Assembly: GCF_015351235.1 (NCBI RefSeq)
Contig: NZ_JADKSJ010000001.1
Location: 1,567,668-1,631,667 of the forward strand
Length of the DNA: 64,000 nt
Source of the DNA: Plantibacter sp. VKM Ac-2880
Lineage (GTDB): Bacteria; Actinomycetota; Actinomycetes; Actinomycetales; Microbacteriaceae
Direction: 5' to 3'
A program made the position numbers and the translations under genes. Shown one piece after another: positions 1-7,686 of this stretch (position 1 is its first letter; each line of letters starts with the position of its first letter). The notes below the pieces were generated by a model. That model did not search any database. It saw only the letters and a program-made list of their open reading frames with translations, and was not told where the DNA came from.

Positions 1-480
1 TACTCCGTCCTCACCGGGACCGTCGGCCTCTGGAGCCGGTACCCGATCGAGGACTCGGTCGGCCTGAAGCTGGGCCTCGACTGGTATCGGGCGATCAACG
101 CCGTCGTGGAGACGCCGTCGGGTGCGGTGAGCGTCTACGTCATCCACGCCGACTCCGCCCGCCCCGGCGCGCACGCCGAGCGCGACGTGATGCTCGAGGA
201 GCTGGCCGAGGCCGTCGCGGCGAACACCAGGGACCGCGTCGTCGTCATGGGCGACTTCAACGCCTCCGCCTCCGACCGCGCGCTCGCCGCGTTGCAGAGC
301 GAGGTCTCGGAACCGAATCAGAGCGAGGGCGGGTTCGGCCTCACCTGGCCGGCGGGAGCCCCGCTCATGCGACTCGACCACGTGTTCGTGCGCGGCATGG
401 TCGCGACCCACAACGCCGTCGGCGACGCACAGGGGAGCGACCACCACGGCATCGTCTCGAGCTTCCGGCTCGACCGCTGA
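1..480 (+). CDS. Endonuclease/exonuclease/phosphatase family protein, C-terminal part
   Basis: The reading frame is open from base 1, so the start lies outside the window. The visible 159 residues carry the two signatures that end EEP-fold (DNase I-like) phosphodiesterases: GDFNAS, with the catalytic Asp and Asn, and a terminal SDHHGIV with the catalytic Asp-His pair. The substrate cannot be told from this part; actinobacterial members are often membrane-anchored with an N-terminal hydrophobic region that would be out of view. The next gene is enolase on the same strand, 116 bases on and with its own ribosome binding site. Confidence 0.8.
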   Translation, partial: YSVLTGTVGLWSRYPIEDSVGLKLGLDWYRAINAVVETPSGAVSVYVIHADSARPGAHAERDVMLEELAEAVAANTRDRVVVMGDFNASASDRALAALQSEVSEPNQSEGGFGLTWPAGAPLMRLDHVFVRGMVATHNAVGDAQGSDHHGIVSSFRLDR

Positions 481-533
481 GGCTCGTCACCCGTCGGCGG
501 ACCGGGGCCCTGCGCCCGCTCAGCCGATGTCAC

Positions 534-1877
<1,344 letters not shown>

Positions 1878-1890
1878 GCATCGTCACCTG

Positions 1891-1930
1891 AAGGCTCTCA
1901 GGGGTGCCGATCGGCACCCCTGAGAGCCTT
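1891..1930 (+). terminator. Perfect 40-base palindrome, terminator of eno
   Basis: The 20 bases starting AAGGCTCTCAGG are followed at once by their exact reverse complement, ending CCTGAGAGCCTT, with no unpaired loop in the DNA palindrome. It lies 13 bases after the enolase stop and 11 bases before the next gene's ribosome binding site. Confidence 0.85.
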
Positions 1931-1951
1931 CGTCGTGTGCGGGAGGCGCCT

Positions 1952-2761
1952 GTGAAGAAGCCATCAATGCCGGCCGGGGGCGAGCCCAAGGGCACGCCAC
2001 CGACGGGCGGGACGCCATCCGCCGGTAGCACGAAGCCGCGGTCCTCGGCGTCTCGGCGGCCGTCGCCCGAGAAGGAGACCACGCCGCGGGGCGCCGCGCC
2101 GTCCAAGCGTGCAGCGGGGGCCACGGCGAAGCCCGCGCGATCCGCGGGCAAGGCTTCGCGGCCGGCCGCGAAGCCCGCGCGCTCGTCGGCCGCTCGATCG
2201 GCGGCTGCAGGCTCCGCGGGCCCCCGGACGCGCACCGGATCGACCAGGACGGCTCCGGCGGGAGCGTCCGAGGCCGGTGGCTGGCTGCGGAGTCTGCGCC
2301 TCTCGGGGTTCAGCGTGCTCCTCCTCGGCATCCTCGTCCTCGGTGTCGTCGTCCTCGCACCGAACCTCAAGACCTTCCTCGAGCAGCGGCAGCAGATCGC
2401 GGTCCTGCAGGCCTCGGTGGCCGACACCCAGGCCAAGGTCGACGCCCAGCAGGCGGAGCGCGAACGGTGGAACGACCAGAGCTACGTCATGACGCAGGCG
2501 CGCGACCGCCTGTTCTACGCGCTGCCCGGCGAGGTCAGCTACATCATCATCAACGATGTCGATCCGGCGTCGTTGCCCACCGCCGAGACCCCGGTGAGCG
2601 ACACCCTCGTCGATGCGAAGTCGGACTGGCTCGACGGGCTGTTGGCCTCGCTCGTCGCCACGGGGTACTCGCCGGCACCGACCGCGACCGACGCCACCGA
2701 CCCATCGCAGACGCCGGCCCCCGCGCAGACGACGCCGGCCGCGCCGCCCGCCGGAAACTGA
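1952..2761 (+). CDS. FtsB/DivIC-like septum formation initiator
   Basis: A 269-residue single-pass membrane protein. Residues 1-110 are a Lys/Ala/Pro/Ser-rich, positively charged cytoplasmic arm; a membrane segment spans about 118-136; a coiled coil (about 140-172, LEQRQQIAVLQ...) and a short extracytoplasmic domain follow. This is the layout of FtsB/DivIC proteins, which join FtsL and FtsQ in the divisome, and actinobacterial members typically have the long basic arm. GTG 1952 is chosen because GGGAGG lies 5 bases upstream; an ATG at 1904 sits inside the enolase terminator and is rejected. The Pro/Thr-rich C-terminus is low complexity. Confidence 0.85.
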   Translation: MKKPSMPAGGEPKGTPPTGGTPSAGSTKPRSSASRRPSPEKETTPRGAAPSKRAAGATAKPARSAGKASRPAAKPARSSAARSAAAGSAGPRTRTGSTRTAPAGASEAGGWLRSLRLSGFSVLLLGILVLGVVVLAPNLKTFLEQRQQIAVLQASVADTQAKVDAQQAERERWNDQSYVMTQARDRLFYALPGEVSYIIINDVDPASLPTAETPVSDTLVDAKSDWLDGLLASLVATGYSPAPTATDATDPSQTPAPAQTTPAAPPAGN

Positions 2762-2787
2762 CGTCGAGCGACGTCGGTGATCCCGGC

Positions 2788-2793
2788 GATAAT
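2788..2793 (+). promoter_or_regulatory. -10 box of leaderless DUF501 gene
   Basis: GATAAT ends 6 bases before ATG 2800. With the usual 6-7 base spacing, transcription would start at or next to the A of the ATG. There is no Shine-Dalgarno sequence. Confidence 0.5.
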
Positions 2794-2799
2794 GGAACC

Positions 2800-3321
2800 A
2801 TGAGCACCCCTCCCTTCGGCCCCGTCTCCGAGCGCGACGTCGAGATCGTGTCGGCGCAACTCGGCCGTCCGGCACGGGACGTCGTCGGCATCTCCGCGCG
2901 CTGCGTGTGCGGTGCCCCGACCGTGGTCTCCACCGCACCGCGTCTCGCCGACGGCACGCCGTTTCCCACCTTCTACTACCTGACGCACCCTGCGGCCACC
3001 GCCGCGGTGTCCTCGCTCGAGGCGACGCAGGTCATGAACGAGTACACCGAGCTGCTCGTCGAGGACGAGGAGCTGCGGAGCGGGTATGCGAGCGCGCACG
3101 CCGCCTACCTCGCCGACCGCACCTCCATCGCCGAGGTCGCCGAGATCGATGGCATCTCCGCCGGCGGCATGCCGGTCCGGGTCAAGTGCCTCCACGCGCT
3201 CGTCGGCCACGCCCTCGCGGCCGGTCCGGGCGTCAACCCCATCGGCGACCTCGCGCTCGAGCGCGCGACGTGGAGCCCGGAGGTCTGCGCATGCGCGGAC
3301 GGCCAGGCGGGTCTGGGATAG
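2800..3321 (+). CDS. DUF501 family protein
   Basis: A 173-residue soluble protein of unknown function, conserved in actinobacteria directly after eno and the FtsB-like gene (M. tuberculosis Rv1023-Rv1025 have this order). Typical family features are the Cys-rich motif ARCVCGAP, the PFPTFYYLTHP block, and the conserved KCLHALVGHALA segment with paired Cys and His residues suggestive of metal binding. The start is set by the family N-terminus (VSERDVEIVSAQLGR) and a -10 box just upstream. Its last 31 bases overlap the following protease gene in another frame. In many relatives a Ppx/GppA phosphatase gene follows; here it does not. Confidence 0.85.
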   Translation: MSTPPFGPVSERDVEIVSAQLGRPARDVVGISARCVCGAPTVVSTAPRLADGTPFPTFYYLTHPAATAAVSSLEATQVMNEYTELLVEDEELRSGYASAHAAYLADRTSIAEVAEIDGISAGGMPVRVKCLHALVGHALAAGPGVNPIGDLALERATWSPEVCACADGQAGLG

Positions 3322-4649
3322 CCCCCGCACGCGACGGACGTCGCACGCGGGGGAGCGTCGGGGAACGACACGGACGCGGTCCGCGTGGTCTCCGTGGTCT
3401 GCGCCCCGCGCTGGGTGCGCTGGTGGCAGTCCTCCTGGTCGTCACGCCGGCACTCCCAGCCTCAGCGGACACCGTCCGCGACATGCAGTACTGGCTCGGC
3501 GACTACGGGTTCACCACGGCGTGGGAGACGACGAAGGGTGCCGGGGTCACCGTCGCGGTCATCGACACGGGGATCGCCGACGGTCCCACGGAGTTGAACG
3601 GTGCGGTGGCGGGCGGCGTCGACGTCTCCGGTCTCGGCAGCGCCGACGGACGGACCCCGGTCGGGTCCGAGGGGAGCGAGCACGGGACGCTCGTCGCGTC
3701 GATGATCGCGGGCCGCGGCCGGACGGGTGGCGCAGGCGTCATCGGTGTCGCTCCGGAGGCCCGGTTGCTCTCCGTCTCCGTCGGGTTCGGCTCGGAGGGG
3801 TCCACGGTCGTGCCCTGGGACGAGCAGATCGCCACCGCCGTCCGGTGGGCCGTCGACAACGGTGCGGACGTCATCAACATGTCCCTCACCCGCAACAGTC
3901 TCGACTGGCCGACGAGCTGGGACGACGCGTTCCTGTACGCCTTCTCGCACGACGTGGTCGTCGTCGCCGCGGCGGGCAACCGGGGGAGCGGGACGGTCGA
4001 GGTCGGAGCCCCCGCCACGATTCCCGGGGTGCTGACCGTCGCCGGCGTGGACCGGACGGGTTCGGCGAGTTTCGACGCCTCGAGCCAGGGCATCACGATC
4101 GCGGTCGCGGCGCCGAGCGAGCAGCTCGTCGGGGTGACGCCGGCCGGTTCCTCCGTGCAATGGCAGGGCACGAGTGGCGCGGCGCCGATCGTCTCCGGGC
4201 TGGTCGCGCTCGTGCGCTCGGCGTGGCCGGACCTCAGCGCCGCCGACACCATCGAGCGGGTGACCGCCACGGCGAAGCAGGTGGGCGATTCCGCCCAGAG
4301 TCCGATCTACGGTGCCGGTCTCATCGACGCCGAGCGGGCGGTCAGCGCGACCGTCGGGCCGGCGTCGACGTCTCCGGAGGAGCAGCTGTCCGACTGGATC
4401 ACGCTCTACCGGCGCGCCCCGCAGGACACCGATCCGGCCGACGGGTTCTACCGGCCGACGCCGGAACCGCAGCCACCGGCGATCCCCGAGGGCGAGGCCG
4501 TCGAGGTCCGCGCGAACCCCTTCCTACCGACGCCCAGCACCCTGCTCTACGGGTCATTGCCGCTGGCGCTCCTGCTCGGAACTGGTAGCCTGGTGGCGCT
4601 CGGTGTCATAGGCGCTACCAGGCATTTCAAGCGGGTACTGCGGAAGTAG
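3291..4649 (+). CDS. S8 family (mycosin-like) membrane-anchored serine protease
   Basis: A 452-residue subtilisin-like protease. A basic, hydrophobic N-terminus ends in LPASA, a plausible signal-peptidase site near residue 59. The catalytic triad is visible as Asp92 (AVIDTGI), His131 (SEHGT) and Ser295 (GTSGAAP), with the oxyanion Asn in AAGN. A C-terminal membrane segment (about 418-442) followed by basic residues would leave the enzyme facing outward on the cell surface. This layout matches the mycosin proteases of type VII secretion, but no ESX gene is in view. ATG 3291 is chosen for GGAGG 7 bases upstream; it overlaps DUF501 by 31 bases, which suggests coupling. Confidence 0.85.
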   Translation: MRGRPGGSGIAPARDGRRTRGSVGERHGRGPRGLRGLRPALGALVAVLLVVTPALPASADTVRDMQYWLGDYGFTTAWETTKGAGVTVAVIDTGIADGPTELNGAVAGGVDVSGLGSADGRTPVGSEGSEHGTLVASMIAGRGRTGGAGVIGVAPEARLLSVSVGFGSEGSTVVPWDEQIATAVRWAVDNGADVINMSLTRNSLDWPTSWDDAFLYAFSHDVVVVAAAGNRGSGTVEVGAPATIPGVLTVAGVDRTGSASFDASSQGITIAVAAPSEQLVGVTPAGSSVQWQGTSGAAPIVSGLVALVRSAWPDLSAADTIERVTATAKQVGDSAQSPIYGAGLIDAERAVSATVGPASTSPEEQLSDWITLYRRAPQDTDPADGFYRPTPEPQPPAIPEGEAVEVRANPFLPTPSTLLYGSLPLALLLGTGSLVALGVIGATRHFKRVLRK

Positions 4650-4715
4650 TACTCTGTTCCGATATTCTCAGACATTGATCTGAACCAATCGTCTTGACGT
4701 AGGAGATCGTTCGCC

Positions 4716-6254
4716 GTGCCCAAAATTCTGATCGTCGGTGGTGGTTACGCCGGGTTCTACACCGCCTGGAAGCTCGAGAAGCAGCTTCGCCGTGGCGAAG
4801 CCGAAGTCACCATGGTCGACCCGCTGCCGTACATGACCTACCAGCCGTTCCTCCCCGAGGTCGCCGCCGGTTCCATCGAGCCGCGTCACGCGGTCGTCTC
4901 GCCGCGTCGTCACCTGAAGTCCACCAACGTGATCACCGCCAAGGTCACGGGCATCAACCACGCCGAGAAGAAGGCGACGATCACGCCCGAGATCGGCGAG
5001 CCGTGGGAGGTCGACTACGACATCATCGTCGTCACCGCCGGCGCCGTCTCGCGTACCTTCCCCATCCCGGGCGTCGCCGACACCGCGATCGGTCTGAAGA
5101 CGATCGAGGAGGCCGTCGCGATCCGCGACCGCGTGCTCTCCAACTTCGACAAGGCGGCCAACCTGCCGGCCGGTCCCGAGCGCGACCGCCTGCTCACGTT
5201 CACCGTCGTCGGTGGCGGGTTCGCCGGTATCGAGGTCTTCGCCGAGCTGCGTTCCTTCGCCAGCTCGCTGTTGAAGTTCTACCCGCAGCTCTCCTTCGAG
5301 GACACGCACTTCCACCTCATCGAGGCCATGGGGCGCATCATGCCCGAGGTCAAGATCGAGACGAGCCACTGGGTCCTCAAGAACCTGGCTGAGCGCGGCG
5401 CGCTCGTCCACCTCGACACGCAGCTGCAGTCCGCGGTCGACGGCAAGATCGAGCTCTCCACGGGTGAGTCGTTCGAATCCGACCTCATCGTCTGGACCGC
5501 CGGTGTCATGGCGAACCCGGGTGTCGTCCGCGGTGGCGACCTCCCCGTCGAGGAGCGTGGCCGCATCAAGACCCGCGCCGACCTCCGCGTCGGCACCGAC
5601 GACGACATCGTCGAGGGTGCCTGGGCGGCCGGCGACGTCTCCGCGGTCCCCGACCTCAGCGGCGGCGGTGTCGGCGGGTTCTGCGTGCCGAACGCGCAGC
5701 ACGCCGTGCGTCAGGGCAAGCTCCTCGCGAAGAACATCACCGCGGTCCTCCGTGGCGAGGAGCCGAAGAACTACTTCCACAAGAACATGGGTGCGGTCGC
5801 CGGTCTCGGCATCGGCGTCGGTGTGTTCCAGTCGGGCAACCTGGCGATCAAGGGCCTCCCGGCCTGGTTCGCGCACCGTGGCTACCACGGTCTGGCCATG
5901 CCGAGCTTCGAGCGCAAGTTCCGCGTCTTCGGTGGCTGGTGGAACAACTTCTGGCTCGGACGCGACATCGTCTCGCTGCAGGCCGTCCAGACGCCTCGCG
6001 AGGCGTTCGAGACGTTCGCGTCGCGCCCGAAGCCCCCGGCGGACGCCGCGGCTCCAGCCGCTGCCCCGGCGGCGCCGGCAGCCGCCGAGAAGCCCGCTCG
6101 GAAGGCTCCCGTCAAGCGCAAGCCCAAGGCCGCTCCGGCCGAGGCCGCAGCACCCGCTGCCGAGGCTCCCGCCGCTGCCGCAGGTGGTCCGACCGGTGCC
6201 GACGACGCACAGGCCTACGCGACGCCCGCAGAGGACGTCAGCGCGAGCAAGTAG
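4716..6254 (+). CDS. ndh: Type II NADH dehydrogenase (NAD(P)/FAD-dependent oxidoreductase)
   Basis: A single-subunit, non-proton-pumping NADH:menaquinone oxidoreductase of the inner membrane face. The N-terminus KILIVGGGYAGFYTAW is the FAD-binding GxGxxG fold; a second Rossmann motif, VVGGGFAGIE, binds NADH; WTAGV and WAAGDVS are the conserved second FAD contacts. The catalytic body ends near residue 430. The last ~80 residues are an Ala/Pro/Lys tail (EKPARKAPVKRKPK) not needed for the known reaction. GTG 4716 is preceded by AGGAG at 4701-4705. It stands alone between a protease gene and a tRNA. Confidence 0.93.
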   Translation: MPKILIVGGGYAGFYTAWKLEKQLRRGEAEVTMVDPLPYMTYQPFLPEVAAGSIEPRHAVVSPRRHLKSTNVITAKVTGINHAEKKATITPEIGEPWEVDYDIIVVTAGAVSRTFPIPGVADTAIGLKTIEEAVAIRDRVLSNFDKAANLPAGPERDRLLTFTVVGGGFAGIEVFAELRSFASSLLKFYPQLSFEDTHFHLIEAMGRIMPEVKIETSHWVLKNLAERGALVHLDTQLQSAVDGKIELSTGESFESDLIVWTAGVMANPGVVRGGDLPVEERGRIKTRADLRVGTDDDIVEGAWAAGDVSAVPDLSGGGVGGFCVPNAQHAVRQGKLLAKNITAVLRGEEPKNYFHKNMGAVAGLGIGVGVFQSGNLAIKGLPAWFAHRGYHGLAMPSFERKFRVFGGWWNNFWLGRDIVSLQAVQTPREAFETFASRPKPPADAAAPAAAPAAPAAAEKPARKAPVKRKPKAAPAEAAAPAAEAPAAAAGGPTGADDAQAYATPAEDVSASK

Positions 6255-6282
6255 TGCAGCTGGGGCGTTCCGCTCCACGCAT

Positions 6283-6325
6283 CGAGAGGCGCATGTCACC
6301 GGTCGGCCGGGACATGCGCCTCTCG
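6283..6325 (+). terminator. Hairpin terminator after ndh
   Basis: A perfect 15-base stem (CGAGAGGCGCATGTC and its complement) with a 13-base loop, 28 bases after the ndh stop and upstream of the tRNA. Confidence 0.8.
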
Positions 6326-6356
6326 GCGTCTCACGCCTCGATACGATGAGAGGCAC

Positions 6357-6430
6357 GCCCCCGTAGCCCAACTGGCAGAGGCAGGCGACTTAAAATCGCC
6401 GCAGTGTGGGTTCGAACCCCACCGGGGGTA
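6357..6430 (+). tRNA. tRNA-Leu (anticodon UAA), short variable arm
   Basis: A complete cloverleaf of 74 bases: acceptor GCCCCCG paired with CGGGGGT (one G-U at the end), D arm, anticodon stem GGCGA/TCGCC with loop CTTAAAA placing TAA at 6391-6393, variable region of 5 bases, T stem GTGGG with TTCGAAC loop. The discriminator is A and no CCA is encoded. UAA reads the UUA leucine codon. Leucine tRNAs normally carry a long variable arm; this one does not, so the amino acid call rests on the anticodon and the A discriminator. Confidence 0.85.
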
Positions 6431-6466
6431 CGACGATCCCATCGCGGGAGGTGGGAGGATGGACGC

Positions 6467-6682
6467 ATGGCCACCCGCACGATCACGACGCTCATCGACG
6501 ACCTCGACGGTTCCGACATCCCGCGCGGGTTGGGGGAGACCGTCCGCTTCGGCATCGACGGCGAGAACTACGAGATCGATCTGACCGACGACAACGCCGC
6601 TGCGCTCCGCGAGACGCTGTCCGCGTACGTCGAGGCAGCCCGGCCGGTCGTCGCCGCGGCGTCGCTCCGCCGCTTGCACTGA
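6467..6682 (+). CDS. Lsr2-like protein, N-terminal oligomerisation domain only
   Basis: A 71-residue protein matching the first half of Lsr2, the actinobacterial nucleoid-bridging xenogeneic silencer: TITTLIDDLDGSD, then ETVRFGIDGENYEIDLTDDNAAALRE, the beta-beta-alpha oligomerisation domain. Full Lsr2 runs to about 110 residues, with a C-terminal AT-minor-groove domain (RGR motif). That half is absent here: the frame stops after SLRRLH and the other frames downstream do not continue it. ATG 6467 has a purine-rich GGAGGTGGGAGG stretch upstream. It could modulate a full-length Lsr2 by mixed oligomers, or be a decaying copy; the intact start and good ribosome binding site favour an active gene. 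Confidence 0.75.
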   Translation: MATRTITTLIDDLDGSDIPRGLGETVRFGIDGENYEIDLTDDNAAALRETLSAYVEAARPVVAAASLRRLH

Positions 6683-6786
6683 TCGCGGGCAGCGGGAACC
6701 ATCCCAGGGCCCGCGGAGGTCTGCACGTTCCTCGCGATCCTGCAAGGGGCCGGGTGCGGACCGCGGTGGCCGGTAGCGTGCGGAGC

Positions 6787-7035
6787 ATGAGTACTCCGAA
6801 CGAATCCGGCCTGAACGACGAAGAGCAGACGACCAAGGACCGCACCTACAGCCCCTCGAGCGAAGCCGAGACGGAAGCCAAGCAGGACGACGGGCAGCCG
6901 GTCGTCCGTGACCCCGACATCGCCTCGGGCATGATCAACGTCGCCCCCGGCACGGGTGGGCCGGACGACGTCGGCGACGTGGACGTCGACCCGGGCGAGA
7001 TCCACCTTCCGCGCGACCCCGACAGCGCCCACTGA
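6787..7035 (+). CDS. Small acidic hypothetical protein
   Basis: An 82-residue, very acidic and hydrophilic protein with no membrane segment and no motif I recognise. The C-terminus is rich in Asp, Gly and Pro (GGPDDVGDVDVDPGE) and looks disordered. TAGCGT ends 7 bases before ATG 6787, so the message may be leaderless; GGAG also sits just before the ATG. Coding is supported by strong third-position GC and a clean start and stop, but there is no functional evidence. Confidence 0.6.
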   Translation: MSTPNESGLNDEEQTTKDRTYSPSSEAETEAKQDDGQPVVRDPDIASGMINVAPGTGGPDDVGDVDVDPGEIHLPRDPDSAH

Positions 7036-7217
7036 CCCCTCCGGTCGTCACTGCCCACCCCCGAACGGGGGTCGCCACGTTCGCCTTCCGGGCCGCGACA
7101 CGGCGGTCCGCGTCACGGAAGGGGCCCGCGGTCCGCTACCTTCGAGTGGGGGCGTCACCCGTGAGCCGGTCCCGGAAGCCGCAAGCTTCCTGGTCGATCG
7201 GTTGCTAGACGCCTCAA

Positions 7218-7252
7218 GTGAGGGCGAGGTATTCGGGTTACCTCGCCCTCAC
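7218..7252 (+). terminator. Hairpin terminator
   Basis: Perfect 14-base stem GTGAGGGCGAGGTA with its complement around a 7-base loop. It lies in the 273-base gap between the acidic hypothetical gene and the rhodanese gene; I see nothing else in that gap apart from the rhodanese -10. Confidence 0.7.
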
Positions 7253-7296
7253 GCCTGCCCGCCGTCAGATCCGGCCTCGGCGCGCCGAGGCGAGGG

Positions 7297-7302
7297 TAGG
7301 CT
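7297..7302 (+). promoter_or_regulatory. -10 box of leaderless rhodanese gene
   Basis: TAGGCT ends 6 bases before ATG 7309, the spacing that yields a leaderless transcript. No Shine-Dalgarno sequence is present. Confidence 0.5.
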
Positions 7303-7308
7303 GAAGCG

Positions 7309-7620
7309 ATGCAGGAGATCACCCCCACCGAACTGAGCAAGCTCGACGAGGCCGTCATCATCGATGTCCGTGAAGCCGACGAGGTCGCTGTCGCGAGCGT
7401 GGCCGGAGCACGGCATCTGCCGATGTCGTCCTTCCTCGACCACCTCGACGAGGTCCCACGTGAGGAGACGGTCTACGTGATGTGTCACTCCGGCGGCCGG
7501 AGCGCACGGGTTGCGGCGTACCTCGAACAGCAGGGCTATGACGCGGTGAACGTCACCGGTGGCATCTCCGAGTGGGCTGCCAGCGGCCTGCCCGTCCAGC
7601 GAGCCGCAGACGCGGGCTGA
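7309..7620 (+). CDS. Rhodanese-like domain protein
   Basis: A 103-residue single-domain rhodanese. The active-site loop CHSGGRS carries the Cys that would hold a persulfide; the flanking family motifs IIDVREADE, GARHLPM and VTGGISEWAASGLPV are all present. Such stand-alone domains move sulfane sulfur in the cytoplasm, but the acceptor is not shown by the context: the gene is single, bounded by a terminator upstream and a convergent gene downstream. Confidence 0.88.
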   Translation: MQEITPTELSKLDEAVIIDVREADEVAVASVAGARHLPMSSFLDHLDEVPREETVYVMCHSGGRSARVAAYLEQQGYDAVNVTGGISEWAASGLPVQRAADAG

Positions 7621-7686
7621 CGCTCCTTCCGCGTCAACCTGACCGAACCGCGTCCAGCAGAGCCGTCCGCAAACGCTATGGCGACC

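Noticed and set aside
1904-1951. Earlier ATG for the FtsB-like gene
   Set aside because: It lies in the perfect palindrome of the enolase terminator, while GTG 1952 has a good ribosome binding site.
2907-3290. Upstream extension of the subtilase gene
   Set aside because: It is in the wrong frame of DUF501, Arg-rich, and lacks homology; the signal peptide starts after ATG 3291.
4582-4612. Inverted repeat CTGGTAGCCT...AGGCGCTACCAG near the end of the subtilase gene
   Set aside because: It is in coding sequence for the membrane helix, followed by ~40 more coding bases; too far inside to act as the terminator.
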